NCBI RefSeq assembly: GCF_001592225.1
Contig: NZ_BCWN01000027.1
Span: forward strand, 1 to 42,199
Origin: Castellaniella caeni NBRC 101664
Lineage (GTDB): Bacteria > Pseudomonadota > Gammaproteobacteria > Burkholderiales > Burkholderiaceae_B
Direction: 5' to 3'
DNA: 42,199 bases
Under the pieces are notes generated by a model. That model was not told the origin of the DNA, did no database searches, and was given only the letters and a program-made list of their open reading frames with translations. Positions 1-8,977 of the stretch are shown here, piece by piece (positions within the stretch are counted from its first letter, which is position 1; every line of letters starts with the position of its first letter). The position numbers and the translations under genes are program-made.

Positions 1-1340
1 ATGACGCCGACGATGTCGGCCACTTGCTGTGATTTGGCGTTGATGTCGGCCATGGTCGAGACCAGCTCGCTCACCGTGCTGTTGCCCGTCGTGGTGGTGT
101 GCGCCGTGGTTTCGGCCAGCGTATTGGCCTGCTGCACGTGATCCGCGTTCTGGCGCACGGTGGCGGTGATTTCTTCCATGGTGGCGGCGGTCTCGGCCAG
201 CGAGCTGGCCTGCTGCTCGGTGCGCGAGGCGAGATCCTGGCTGCCCGAGGCGATTTCGGTGGCCGCCGTCTGCACGGATTCCGCCGAGGTGCGGATGCGC
301 AGGAAGACCGCCGAAATCTTGTCGGCAAAGAGGTTGAAGGCGCGCGCGATCTGCGTGAGCTCGTCCTGGCCGGATTCGCTGACGCGGCGGGTGAGGTCAC
401 CTTCGCCCGAGGCGATGTCCTGCAGCACGTCGCGCACGACGATCAGGCGCGCGAGCTGCTTGCGTACGAACAGCGCCATCAGCACCCCGGCGACCACCAC
501 GGAAATCGCCGCGATCAGGATGGCCAGCCACAGCATGTGGCTCAGCGAGGCCGTGGCCTCGGCGCGGTCGATGCTGATGCCCAGCACCCAGGGGGTGCCG
601 GAGACCCGCGTGGCATAGAGCATTTGCGGTGTGCCACCGATGTCCACCACCTGGTGCCCGCCCTGGTCGGCCAGTTGCGCCATGAGCCGGGTGTTCAGCG
701 TCGGGGCGAGGTCGGACAGCGGTTTGAGCGACAGCTTGGTATCCGGGTGAGCCAGGATCGTGCCGCTGCCGCCGTCGATCAGAAAGGCGAAGCTGTGTTG
801 ATAGGGATGGATGGCGGCGACTTTCTTGATGACCGAGGCCAGGGTCATGTCGGACGCTACCACGCCCAGTACTTTGCCGTCCTGGATGACCGGCTGGGCG
901 AAGCTGAGGGTTAGTTCTTTGGTCTTGGAGTCTTCGTAGATGGGCGTCAGCACGGGCTTGCCCGCCGCCACGGCCTGCTTGTACCAGTCGCGCTGCGTAC
1001 CGTCGTAGCCCGCTGGCTGTTCGCGGGTGAAGGCGTAGCTCTTGTCCGCGCGCACGAAATACGCCAGGTCGAGCCCTGATTTTTCGGCGGCCCGCAGGAA
1101 GGGGACGGGGTCTTTTTGCTGGAACGCCAGCAGCAGGGAGCCGGTGATGGCCTGCTTGTCCTGCGTCCACTGGGTGATTTCTTCCGCGTAGGTCTTGGCC
1201 AGCCGGTCGGTGTCCGCGTCCAGGGTGCCGAGGACGTCGGCCCGGACTACCCAGAAAACGGCGGCGGTCAGGATGACGAGGGCGAGGGACACGATCAGGA
1301 CACTGACGCCGGTGAGGCGGGCACGCAAGGTGTGAAACAT
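1..1340 (-). CDS. Methyl-accepting chemotaxis protein, 3' end outside window
   Basis: Inner-membrane chemoreceptor that would bind a small ligand in the periplasm and control CheA. About 446 codons are visible; the gene continues beyond position 1. Residues 11-30 form an N-terminal membrane helix. A periplasmic region of about 240 residues follows and looks like a dCache domain (motifs such as RDWYKQAV and the GVVASDMTL strand). A second membrane helix, then HAMP (LQDIASGEGDLTRRV), then the start of the signalling domain (ASRTEQQASSLAETAATMEEI) follow, so methylation-helix sequence is present but the CheA-contact tip is not. The ATG at 1340 has only a weak purine-rich leader. It is divergent from corA. 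The ligand cannot be predicted. Confidence 0.9.
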   Translation of the reverse strand, partial: MFHTLRARLTGVSVLIVSLALVILTAAVFWVVRADVLGTLDADTDRLAKTYAEEITQWTQDKQAITGSLLLAFQQKDPVPFLRAAEKSGLDLAYFVRADKSYAFTREQPAGYDGTQRDWYKQAVAAGKPVLTPIYEDSKTKELTLSFAQPVIQDGKVLGVVASDMTLASVIKKVAAIHPYQHSFAFLIDGGSGTILAHPDTKLSLKPLSDLAPTLNTRLMAQLADQGGHQVVDIGGTPQMLYATRVSGTPWVLGISIDRAEATASLSHMLWLAILIAAISVVVAGVLMALFVRKQLARLIVVRDVLQDIASGEGDLTRRVSESGQDELTQIARAFNLFADKISAVFLRIRTSAESVQTAATEIASGSQDLASRTEQQASSLAETAATMEEITATVRQNADHVQQANTLAETTAHTTTTGNSTVSELVSTMADINAKSQQVADIVGV

Positions 1341-1377
1341 GGTCTTCTCTCTGGAAATGTTTCCGGGTTCAAGCATT

Positions 1378-1405
1378 TTATCGGGCTGTATCACGGCAAA
1401 TTGCA
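1378..1405 (-). promoter_or_regulatory. Possible sigma-28 (FliA) promoter of the chemoreceptor
   Basis: On the minus strand, CCCGATAA (1378-1385) resembles the sigma-28 -10 element GCCGATAA. TGCAATTT (1398-1405) matches 5 of 8 bases of TAAAGTTT, with a 12-base spacer (consensus 11). Chemoreceptor genes are commonly FliA-dependent, so the position about 40 nt before the ATG is sensible. The -35 match is poor. Confidence 0.3.
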
Positions 1406-1552
1406 TGAATACAGGCCAATTGACCGGCAATGGTGGACGCAGGGGCACCGCCTGTGGCCAGGGTGAAGATGCCGGGGGTGTCATAACATGTGGGTTCCGG
1501 CGGCGCGAAGATATACCGCGCCGTCGTCCCGATTCCGCCGGAGGCCCGCTGC

Positions 1553-2569
1553 ATGACCGTACCCGATCCGACACCCAGCTTCGATCTGCAGGCGGCTTTC
1601 CGGCAGTCCGCGCAGGCCTCCATCCTGTATGCGCCCGGCCGTTCGCCCGAAGATGTCGGCCTGGCCGCCCTGGGCACCGCGGCCACCGAAGCAGGCCTGC
1701 TGTGGGTGGGGCTCAAAGACCCCGCGCCCGAGCTGCTGTGCAACATCGGCCAGCGCCTGGGCCTGCCCGAGCGCGCCATCGAAGAAATCAACGCGCCGCA
1801 CCGTCGCCCCAAGATCATCGAGTACGACCGCCTGACGCTGGTGGTGGCCATCACGGTCGAGATCGAGCACGAACGCCCAAGCTTTGGCGATACGCAGATT
1901 CTCATCGGCCCCGGGTATCTGCTCACCATCCGCCGTCATGCCGTCGGTTCGCACCGCGAGCTGCGTGGCCTGCTGGCCGACAGCCCGGACTTGCTCGAGC
2001 GCGGCAGCGACTACGTGGCTTCGACCCTGCTCGATCTGTTTGCCGACCGCTACGTGCAGGCGCTTGACCACATGGAGGCCCGGGTCGAGCGGGTAGAGCA
2101 GCAGTTTTTGTTGCGCGGCCTGCGCGAAAAGGACATCCGCAGGCTGTACCGCCTGCGGCGCGACCTCTTGCGCATGCAGACGGCCATCGTGCCGCTGGTG
2201 GAAATCTGCCGCCGCCTGGCGCGCGTGGATACGCGCAACATCGGCGCCGACAGCCGGGGCTATTTTGGCGAGGTGGCCGATCGTATCCAGCGGGTGGTGG
2301 AAGGGTTTGCGGGCCTGCGCGAGGCGCTGGCCTTTGCTTTCGAGGCCAGCATGATGATCAGCCAGATGCAGCAGACCGACATCACGCGCAAGCTGGCCGC
2401 CTGGGCCGCCATCCTGGCCGTGCCCACCGCCGTGGCGGGCATCTACGGCATGAACTTTCACGACATGCCCGAGCTGAACCTGCCATACGGCTATCCCGCC
2501 ATGCTGGCGGGCACCGCCACCGTGTGCGGGCTGCTGTACTGGAAATTTCGCCACATCAAGTGGCTGTAG
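1553..2569 (+). CDS. corA: CorA-family divalent metal ion transporter
   Basis: Inner-membrane channel/transporter for Mg2+ or related divalent ions (some family members, ZntB, move Zn2+). It has 338 residues: a long acidic and helical cytoplasmic domain, then two C-terminal membrane helices. The signature YGMNF, with GMN at about residues 299-301, sits at the end of the first helix; a short loop (HDMPELNLPYG) and the last helix follow. The ATG at 1553 is preferred over an in-frame upstream start because GGAGG lies 8 nt before it and homology-like sequence starts there. The basic C-terminus (KFRHIKWL) is typical. It stands alone, divergent from the chemoreceptor. Mg versus Zn specificity cannot be read. 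Confidence 0.9.
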   Translation: MTVPDPTPSFDLQAAFRQSAQASILYAPGRSPEDVGLAALGTAATEAGLLWVGLKDPAPELLCNIGQRLGLPERAIEEINAPHRRPKIIEYDRLTLVVAITVEIEHERPSFGDTQILIGPGYLLTIRRHAVGSHRELRGLLADSPDLLERGSDYVASTLLDLFADRYVQALDHMEARVERVEQQFLLRGLREKDIRRLYRLRRDLLRMQTAIVPLVEICRRLARVDTRNIGADSRGYFGEVADRIQRVVEGFAGLREALAFAFEASMMISQMQQTDITRKLAAWAAILAVPTAVAGIYGMNFHDMPELNLPYGYPAMLAGTATVCGLLYWKFRHIKWL

Positions 2570-2587
2570 GGCGCAGTGCCTTGCGCC
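2570..2587 (+). other. Stem-loop directly after corA
   Basis: GGCGCA and TGCGCC pair around GTGCCT immediately after the corA stop codon. No T-run follows, so it is not a standard intrinsic terminator; it could slow 3' decay or assist Rho. Confidence 0.25.
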
Positions 2588-2626
2588 GGACGGGGGGCTC
2601 GGCCGCGAGAAACACCTGGTTTTATA

Positions 2627-2638
2627 GCATTGAAATGC
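2627..2638 (+). promoter_or_regulatory. Dyad GCATT-GA-AATGC upstream of norB, NsrR-like
   Basis: Perfect 5-bp arms overlap a -10-like TATAGC (2623-2628), about 100 nt before the norB start. The NO-sensing repressor NsrR binds sites centred on ATTTnAAAT flanked by GC; here the right half (AAATGC) fits but the left half lacks one T. An NO-responsive operator is plausible because the gene is an NO reductase, but the spacing is off by one. Confidence 0.3.
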
Positions 2639-2704
2639 CCGCGGGGGCCGAATATCCAGGTTCCAGAGGCAAGTTTCAGCACGTTGTACGCAAGACGGTA
2701 GTAC

Positions 2705-2718
2705 GTTGACGGTTCAAC
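2705..2718 (+). promoter_or_regulatory. Dyad GTTGA-N4-TCAAC before norB
   Basis: Perfect 5-bp arms with a CGGT spacer, ending 18 nt before the start codon. ACGTTG (2681-2686) is repeated at 2703-2708, 22 bp apart. The FNR/DNR class needs TTGA-N6-TCAA, so this four-base spacer does not fit. A near-identical 12-mer occurs in front of the cupredoxin-like gene (24469-24480). Confidence 0.25.
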
Positions 2719-2736
2719 CTTTGTCGGGAGTTTGCC

Positions 2737-5028
2737 GTGTCCGCACAATTTCCAACCTTAGCCTCCGATACCGAAGAACTGTCACCCTGGTGGATTCGAT
2801 CCATCCTCATCGTGATGGTCTTTGGCCTGGCCATCCTGATTGCCATCACCACCGACGGCTACACCAAGGCGCCGCCCATTCCCGGCAAGGTGGTCGATGC
2901 CCAGGGCTCGACGCTCTTTACCGGCCAGGACATCCGCGACGGCCAGGGCGTATTCCTGAAGTACGGCCTGATGGACAATGGTTCGATCTGGGGGCACGGC
3001 GCCTACCTGGGGCCCGACTACTCGGCCGCGGCACTGCATCGCATGGGTGAAGACACCGCCAGCGCGATCGCTCAGCGCCGCTTTGGCCAGCCGCTGGACG
3101 CGCTCGATGCCGCCCAGAAGGCCGCCGTGCATGCCGAGGTGGCGGTGCAGCTGAAGCAGAACCGCTACGACGCGGCTGCCGACACCCTGACGCTGACCCC
3201 CGAAGAAGTCCTGGCCTGGCAACAGCAGCAGCCCTACTGGACGCACTACTTTCAGCATCCCGAGGAAAACGGCGGGCTGAAGGCCGGCCTGATTTCGGAT
3301 GCGACCGAGCTGCGCCAGTTCTCGGCCTTCGTCTCCTGGGCCGCCTGGGCGTCGGTGGCCAACCGGCCCGGCTACGATTATTCGTACACCAACAACTTCC
3401 CCTACGATCCGGCAGTGGGCAACACGCCGATTCCGGGGGCGCTGTTCTGGAGCGCCATGAGCCTGCTGGTGCTGCTGGCCGGCATGGCCGCCGTGCTGCT
3501 GGTCTCGGGCAAGTTCGATTACCTGGGCTGGGTGTCGCGCGGCCACCGGCCACACCCCAACATCGTGCCGGGGCAGTCCAGCCCCGCCGAGCGGGCCCTG
3601 GTCAAGTTCTTCGTCATCGTCGCGCTGCTATTTCTGTTTCAGACGCTGGTGGGCGGGGCCACGGCCCACTACCGCGCCGACCCGGGCAGCTTCTACGGCA
3701 TCCCGCTGGAAGACTGGTTTCCCAGCAACCTGATGCGCACCTGGCACCTGCAAAGCGCCATCTTCTGGATCGCCACCGCCTATGTGGCGGCGGCCCTGTT
3801 CCTCGGGCGTTCGCTGCGCAAAGAAGACCCTCCGGGCCTGCTCGTCTGGACGAACATCCTGTTTGCCGCCTTTGTGGCGGTGGTGGTGCTCAGCATGCTG
3901 GGCGAGTGGCTGGGGATGAGCAACCTGATGGGCGACTGGTGGTTCTGGCTGGGTAATCAGGGCTGGGAATACCTTGAAATCGGTCGCTTCTGGCAGATTC
4001 TGCTGATCGTCGGGCTGTCGGTCTGGTTCATCCTGCTGTTCTGGCTGTGCCGACCCGCGCGCATCCCCAACAAAGACGTGCGCCCCATTGCCCGCATGTT
4101 CCTCTGGGCCGCCTCGGCCATCCCCGTGTTCTACCTGCCTGCCCTGTTCTATGGGGCGCACACCAATTACACGGTGGTTGAAACCTGGCGCTTCTGGATC
4201 ATCCACCTGTGGGTCGAGGGCTTCTTCGAGTTCTTCGCCACCACCGTGGTGGCCCTGATGCTCTATCAGCTGGGGCTGGCCAGCCGCAACGTGGCCTTGC
4301 GCGTCATCTACCTGGACGCCATTTTGTACTTCCTGGGCGGGCTCATCGGCACCGGCCACCACTGGTACTTCGTCGGCCACGTGCAGCTCAACATGTCGCT
4401 CTCGGCGCTCTTCTCGGTGCTTGAAGTCGTCCCGCTCACCTTGCTGACGCTGGATGCCTGGGATTTCGTCCACACCACCAAGGGCCAGGTGATGATCGAT
4501 GGCCAACCCCAGCGCGTGCAGCACAAATGGACGTTCTACTACCTCATGGCGGTGGGCTTCTGGAACTTCGTTGGCGCGGGCATGTTCGGCTTCCTGCTCA
4601 ACCTGCCCATCGTCAGCTACTACGAAGTCGGCACCCAGCTCACCCCCAACCACGGGCACGCTTCACTGATGGGTGTCTTTGGCATGCTGGCCCTGGCGCT
4701 CATGACGTTCGTGCTGCGCCAGACGGTGGATGAAAAACACTGGCCGGGGGTCGAAAAGTACATCAAGATCGGCTTCTGGGGCACCAACATCGGCCTCATC
4801 ATGATGGTGGTCATGAGCCTGTTCCCCAGTGGCGTGCTGCAAATCTGGGACGTGGTCGAGCACAGCTACTGGCACGCCCGCAGCCTGGATTACATCGGCA
4901 CGCCGCGCCAGCACCTCATCGAATGGCTGCGCCTGCCGGGCGACCTGGTGTTCATCATCTTCGGCTCCATCCCGATGGTGATTGCCGCCGGCAAGGGCTG
5001 GCTGAGCGTGCGGGCGCAGCGCGCCTGA
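2737..5028 (+). CDS. norB: Quinol-dependent nitric oxide reductase (qNOR)
   Basis: Integral membrane enzyme that reduces 2 NO to N2O using quinol, in denitrification or NO detoxification. At 763 residues it has the fused qNOR form: an N-terminal helix (about 20-42), a long periplasmic region, then the 12-helix haem-copper-oxidase-like core. Visible metal ligands are H337 (WHLQS), H490 and E494 (HLWVEGFFEFF, FeB site), H541-H542 (GTGHHWYF) and H639/H641 (NHGHAS). No separate norC is present, as expected for qNOR. The start is GTG at 2737, with GGGAG 6 nt before it. It is followed by a perfect palindrome and an intrinsic terminator, so it is probably monocistronic. Confidence 0.96.
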   Translation: MSAQFPTLASDTEELSPWWIRSILIVMVFGLAILIAITTDGYTKAPPIPGKVVDAQGSTLFTGQDIRDGQGVFLKYGLMDNGSIWGHGAYLGPDYSAAALHRMGEDTASAIAQRRFGQPLDALDAAQKAAVHAEVAVQLKQNRYDAAADTLTLTPEEVLAWQQQQPYWTHYFQHPEENGGLKAGLISDATELRQFSAFVSWAAWASVANRPGYDYSYTNNFPYDPAVGNTPIPGALFWSAMSLLVLLAGMAAVLLVSGKFDYLGWVSRGHRPHPNIVPGQSSPAERALVKFFVIVALLFLFQTLVGGATAHYRADPGSFYGIPLEDWFPSNLMRTWHLQSAIFWIATAYVAAALFLGRSLRKEDPPGLLVWTNILFAAFVAVVVLSMLGEWLGMSNLMGDWWFWLGNQGWEYLEIGRFWQILLIVGLSVWFILLFWLCRPARIPNKDVRPIARMFLWAASAIPVFYLPALFYGAHTNYTVVETWRFWIIHLWVEGFFEFFATTVVALMLYQLGLASRNVALRVIYLDAILYFLGGLIGTGHHWYFVGHVQLNMSLSALFSVLEVVPLTLLTLDAWDFVHTTKGQVMIDGQPQRVQHKWTFYYLMAVGFWNFVGAGMFGFLLNLPIVSYYEVGTQLTPNHGHASLMGVFGMLALALMTFVLRQTVDEKHWPGVEKYIKIGFWGTNIGLIMMVVMSLFPSGVLQIWDVVEHSYWHARSLDYIGTPRQHLIEWLRLPGDLVFIIFGSIPMVIAAGKGWLSVRAQRA

Positions 5029-5036
5029 CGCCCGCC

Positions 5037-5066
5037 TCCGGCCCGGCGCCGCGGCGCCGGGCCGGA
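5037..5066. other. 30-bp perfect palindrome after norB
   Basis: Every base from 5037 to 5066 pairs with its partner about a CGCG centre (arms TCCGGCCCGGCGCCG). In RNA it would form a nearly all-GC hairpin 9 nt after the norB stop. There is no T-tract, and a separate intrinsic terminator lies 20 nt further on. A 3' stabilising hairpin is the simplest reading. Confidence 0.6.
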
Positions 5067-5086
5067 CGGCAAGCGTTTGTGCCCGC

Positions 5087-5112
5087 GCACCCCCGGTGGG
5101 GTGCAATTTTTT
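5087..5112 (+). terminator. Rho-independent terminator of norB
   Basis: Stem GCACCCC / GGGGTGC with loop CGGT, followed by AA and six T residues (5107-5112). It sits 58 nt after the norB stop and 100 nt before the next start. Confidence 0.85.
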
Positions 5113-5211
5113 GCTGTGTTGTCACGTGTCTTGGCAGGTAAAATCCAGTATCCGCTTGCAGGCGGGCATTTGCTGCCTGTCTGCTTGGTCGTTCATCTGC
5201 CGGGATTCATC

Positions 5212-7284
5212 ATGTCCGAACCGCAATCTTCGCTTCGAGAGCTCACCCTGCGGGGCGTGGTTCTGGGGGCGCTCATCACCCTGGTCTTCACGGCCTCCAA
5301 CGTCTACCTGGGCCTGAAGGTGGGGCTCACTTTCGCGTCCTCCATCCCGGCGGCGGTCATTTCCATGACCCTGCTGCGGGCGTTCCGGGATTCCAACATT
5401 CTCGAGAACAACATCGTCCAGACGCAGGCGTCGGCGGCGGGCACGCTGTCGGCCATCATCTTCGTGCTGCCCGCCCTGCTCATGATGGGCTACTGGTCGG
5501 GCTTTCCGCTCTTGCAGACGGCCATGATCTGCGCCTGCGGCGGCATCCTGGGGGTGGTGTTCACGGTGCCGCTGCGCCGCGCGCTGGTCGTCAACAGTGA
5601 CCTGCCATACCCCGAAGGGGTGGCCGCCGCCGAGATTCTGCGGGTGGGGCAGGGCGGCGGTGCCCAGACCGCCCCGGGGGTGGCGTCAACGGGTGCCGCC
5701 GATGCCGGACAAGAGTCGGCTGCCGCGCGCGGGCAGGGGCACGGATTCCGGGAAATCCTCCTGGGTGGCTCGCTGGCGGGCGGCTTCAGCCTGCTCACCG
5801 GCGGCCTGCGCCTGGCGGCCGACAGCGTCGGCCATTGGTTCAGCGTCGGGCGGGCCGTGTTCCAGCTGCCGCTGGGCCTGTCGTTCGCGCTGGTGGGGGC
5901 GGGCTATCTGGTGGGCATCACCGGAGGCATCGCCATGCTGGTTGGCGTGTTTCTCGCCTGGGGCGTGGCCGTGCCCTGGCTGACGCACCTCGTGCCCATG
6001 CCCGAGGGCGCCACGCTGGCCAGCTTCGCCTCGGGGGTCTGGGTGTCCAAGGTGCGCCTGATCGGCGCCGGGATGATCGCGGTGGCCGCGGTCTGGACGC
6101 TCATCACCCTCATCAAGCCCATGATCGAGGGCATGCGCATTTCCCTGGCCGTGCTCAAACGCGGCCAGGGTGCCGCCAGCCAGGCGCGCGCCGATGCCGA
6201 TCTGTCGCCCCGGCTGCTGGCCCGGCTGACGCTGCTCATGGTCGTGCTGCTGGGCGCCACCTTCTGGACGTTCGTGGCCGATTCGGGGCTGCCGGCCGTC
6301 ACCGCCTGGACGCTGGTGGTGGCGGGCACCCTCATGGCGTTCTTCTTCGGTTTTCTGGTGGCGGCGGCCTGCGGCTACATGGCCGGGCTGGTGGGGTCGT
6401 CGGCCAGCCCGATCTCGGGCATCGCGGTCATTGCCATTTTGGCGTCGTCCATGGTCTTCATTGGCATCGGCCAGGCGCAGGGCGTGCTGGGCAGCCATGA
6501 ATCGGTGCGCTTCTTCACGGCACTGGCCCTGTTCTGCACGTCGGTGGTGGTGGCCATCGCCGCGATTTCCAACGACAACCTGCAAGACCTGAAAACCGGC
6601 TGGCTGGTGCATGCCACGCCCTGGCGCCAGCAGGTGGCCCTCATCATCGGCTGCGTCATCGGCGCCGTGACGATTCCGCCCGTGCTCGAGCTGCTGTACC
6701 ACGCCTACGGTTTCCTGGGCAGCCTGCCGCGCGAGGGCATGGACGCCTCGCAGGCGCTTGCCGCGCCGCAGGCCTCGCTCATGATCACCATTGCCGATGG
6801 CCTGTTCAGCCATACGCTCGACTGGTCGTACATCCGTTTCGGCATTTACGTCGGGGCCGCCTTCATCGTCTTCGACGCCCTGCTGGCGCGCTTCACGCGC
6901 TTTCATCTGCCGCCGCTGGCCGTGGCCATGGGGGTATATCTGCCGCCCACCATTGCCACACCGCTGTTCGTGGGAGCCTTGATCTCGTGGCTGGTGCGTC
7001 GGCGCATCCAGGCCCAGGCCCTGGCCGAGCAGCGTGATGCCGCCCCGCGTCTCGCGGCGGCGGAGCGCAAGGGCACGCTGTTTGCCTCGGGCCTCATCGT
7101 GGGCGAAAGCCTGGTGGGCGTGGTGCTCGCCATCGTCATCGTGGCCTCGGTGGCCTCGGGGGGCAGCGATGCGCCGCTCGCGCTGGCGGGGGCGGGCTTT
7201 GCGCCGGTCGCCACCCTGATCGGCCTGTTGGCGTTCGTGGCCATGTGCCTGCTGTTTGCGCGGCGCCTGCTGGCGCGTACCTGA
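5212..7284 (+). CDS. OPT-family oligopeptide transporter
   Basis: Polytopic inner-membrane symporter of the oligopeptide transporter family (OPT, COG1297 type); substrates in this family include small peptides and metal chelates. It has 690 residues with about 14-16 hydrophobic helices. Family features are the N-terminal RELTLRGVVLGALITLVFTASNVYLGLKVG stretch (residues about 9-38), NNIVQTQASAAGTL, and conserved Gly/Pro-rich helices near the C-terminus. The ATG at 5212 is chosen because the N-terminal family motif follows directly; GGGA lies 6 nt before. It has its own upstream region after the norB terminator and converges on the exporter gene. The substrate is unknown. Confidence 0.9.
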   Translation: MSEPQSSLRELTLRGVVLGALITLVFTASNVYLGLKVGLTFASSIPAAVISMTLLRAFRDSNILENNIVQTQASAAGTLSAIIFVLPALLMMGYWSGFPLLQTAMICACGGILGVVFTVPLRRALVVNSDLPYPEGVAAAEILRVGQGGGAQTAPGVASTGAADAGQESAAARGQGHGFREILLGGSLAGGFSLLTGGLRLAADSVGHWFSVGRAVFQLPLGLSFALVGAGYLVGITGGIAMLVGVFLAWGVAVPWLTHLVPMPEGATLASFASGVWVSKVRLIGAGMIAVAAVWTLITLIKPMIEGMRISLAVLKRGQGAASQARADADLSPRLLARLTLLMVVLLGATFWTFVADSGLPAVTAWTLVVAGTLMAFFFGFLVAAACGYMAGLVGSSASPISGIAVIAILASSMVFIGIGQAQGVLGSHESVRFFTALALFCTSVVVAIAAISNDNLQDLKTGWLVHATPWRQQVALIIGCVIGAVTIPPVLELLYHAYGFLGSLPREGMDASQALAAPQASLMITIADGLFSHTLDWSYIRFGIYVGAAFIVFDALLARFTRFHLPPLAVAMGVYLPPTIATPLFVGALISWLVRRRIQAQALAEQRDAAPRLAAAERKGTLFASGLIVGESLVGVVLAIVIVASVASGGSDAPLALAGAGFAPVATLIGLLAFVAMCLLFARRLLART

Positions 7285-7350
7285 TCCAGGCCAGTGTCGG
7301 CGGCCGGGCCTGCCGCCTGCCGCGGGCCATCGCGGCGGGGCGGGCGCGCG

Positions 7351-8883
7351 TCAGTGCGGCGCGCCGCCCTTCACGAAGGGGGGCCGGGCCAGCCAGACCA
7401 CGGCAATCAGTGCCAGGAAGGCAAATCCCAGGCCATCGAAGATGTTGTTGAACGACACCTGCATGGCCTGCTGGGTGATCGCCTCGTTCATCCCCGCGCC
7501 GTAGTGCTGCAGCGACCCGCCCGCCTGCTCGATGCCCTGGCGCACTTCGGGGTTGGCGAGGGTGATGAATTCCACCAGGTGCGCGTGGCTGGCGGCGGCG
7601 CCGCGTGTCCACAGATACGTGGTGATGGACACGGCGAAGCTTGCGCCCAGGGTGCGCAGGAACGTGGCTGAGCCCGAACCCTCGGCGATTTCCAGCCCTT
7701 CGAGGTCGGAGAGCAGAATCGTCAGGATGGGCATGAAAAAGAGCGCCACACCCAGCCCCATGATGAATTCGGTGAGGGCGATATGGATGAAGTCCACGTC
7801 CGTGTTGAAGCTGCCAAAGCGAAAGCAGACGAAGCTCATCACGGCAAAAGAGATGGCGGTGAGGATGCGCAGGTCGAAGCGCCCCGCGTATTTGCCCACC
7901 CAGAAGGTCAGCAGGATGGGGATGAAGCCGATGGGCGCCACCGCCAGGCCCGACCACAGCGCCGTGTAGCCCAGCGTGTTTTGCAGCCACAGCGGCAGCA
8001 GCAGCGAGACCGAGAAAAACAGCCCGAAGGCCAGCACCAGGGCGAAGGTGCCGGCGGCGAAGTTGCGGTGGCGAAACAGGCGCAGGTTGACGATGGGCTT
8101 GTCGTCTGTGAGTTCCCAGATGACGAAGACGGTCAGTGAGACTGCGGCCACGGCGGCCAGGATCCGGATCGTCGGCGAGTCGAACCAGTCCAGGTCGTTG
8201 CCCTGGTCGAGCAGAATCTGCAGCGCGCCCACGCCCAGCACCAGGGTGGCCACCCCCACCCAGTCGATGCGATCTTTGATGAGTTTTTCAAGGCGCCCGC
8301 CCATCTGCCCGAAGGCCAGCGAGGCGGCCAGCAGGCCGATGGGCACGTTGATGAAGAAGATCCAGCGCCACGAATACGAATCGGTGATCCAGCCGCCCGC
8401 CACGGGCCCCACAATGGGGGCCACGACCGTGATCATGCTGATGATGGCCAGCGCCATGGCGCGCTTGTCGCGGGGGTAGATCGACACCATCAGGCTCTGG
8501 GTGATGGGATACATCGGCCCGCAGACCGCCCCCTGAAGCGCACGAAATGTAACCAGCATGGGCAGGCTGGTGGCCAGGCCGCAGGCCAGTGAAAACAGGG
8601 AAAATAACAACACGGCCCAGACAAATGTCCTGACTTCTCCAAACCAACGTGATAAAAACCCTGTCATGGGAAGGGTAATGGCCTGGCAGACCGTGAACGA
8701 AGTGATCACCCAGGTGGACTGGTCGCGGCTGGCGGCCAGGTTGCCGGCGATGGTGGGCAGGGAGACGTTGGCGATGCTGATGTCGAGTACCTGCATGAAC
8801 GTGCCCAGCGACAATCCGATGGTGGCCAGCACGAGACTGGCTGGCTGGAAGTTCGCGGGCGGCGTGTTTTCGGCAGGCGTCAT
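7351..8883 (-). CDS. DHA2-family MFS multidrug exporter (EmrB/QacA-like)
   Basis: Inner-membrane proton-driven drug exporter, 510 residues with 14 predicted helices. Evidence: N-terminal GTFMQVLDISIANVSLPTIAGNL (DHA2 motif D1, about residues 28-50), STWVITSFTVCQAITLPMTGFL, and GFLSRWFGEVR (motif A). ALQGAVCGPMYPITQSL and the motif C-like region PIVGPVAGGWITD follow. The ATG at 8883 follows AAAGG by 7 nt and lies just before the conserved N-terminus; an upstream in-frame ATG has no advantage. No EmrA-type membrane-fusion gene or outer-membrane partner is adjacent, so it either works alone or borrows one. It is divergent from the oxygenase gene. The substrate is unknown. Confidence 0.92.
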   Translation of the reverse strand: MTPAENTPPANFQPASLVLATIGLSLGTFMQVLDISIANVSLPTIAGNLAASRDQSTWVITSFTVCQAITLPMTGFLSRWFGEVRTFVWAVLLFSLFSLACGLATSLPMLVTFRALQGAVCGPMYPITQSLMVSIYPRDKRAMALAIISMITVVAPIVGPVAGGWITDSYSWRWIFFINVPIGLLAASLAFGQMGGRLEKLIKDRIDWVGVATLVLGVGALQILLDQGNDLDWFDSPTIRILAAVAAVSLTVFVIWELTDDKPIVNLRLFRHRNFAAGTFALVLAFGLFFSVSLLLPLWLQNTLGYTALWSGLAVAPIGFIPILLTFWVGKYAGRFDLRILTAISFAVMSFVCFRFGSFNTDVDFIHIALTEFIMGLGVALFFMPILTILLSDLEGLEIAEGSGSATFLRTLGASFAVSITTYLWTRGAAASHAHLVEFITLANPEVRQGIEQAGGSLQHYGAGMNEAITQQAMQVSFNNIFDGLGFAFLALIAVVWLARPPFVKGGAPH

Positions 8884-8923
8884 CAGTAAACCTTTGTGGC
8901 CTTTTCTCTGCATTATGACGCTT

Positions 8924-8936
8924 TACCCGCAGGGTA
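8924..8936. promoter_or_regulatory. Dyad TACCC-GCA-GGGTA between divergent genes
   Basis: Perfect 5-bp arms midway between the exporter and oxygenase genes. The right arm runs into TAGAAT (8935-8940), a possible -10 for the rightward operon. It also lies next to a CATAAT on the other strand, a possible -10 for the exporter. A repressor here could control both directions. No regulator gene is adjacent. Confidence 0.35.
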
Positions 8937-8977
8937 GAATCAATCGATCGTGTGAATGATCAGATGAATGAGGCGCC

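Noticed and set aside
2706-2717. TTGA-N4-TCAA as an FNR/DNR site for norB
   Set aside because: FNR-family boxes need six bases between TTGA and TCAA; this has four, and it lies only 20 bp before the start codon.
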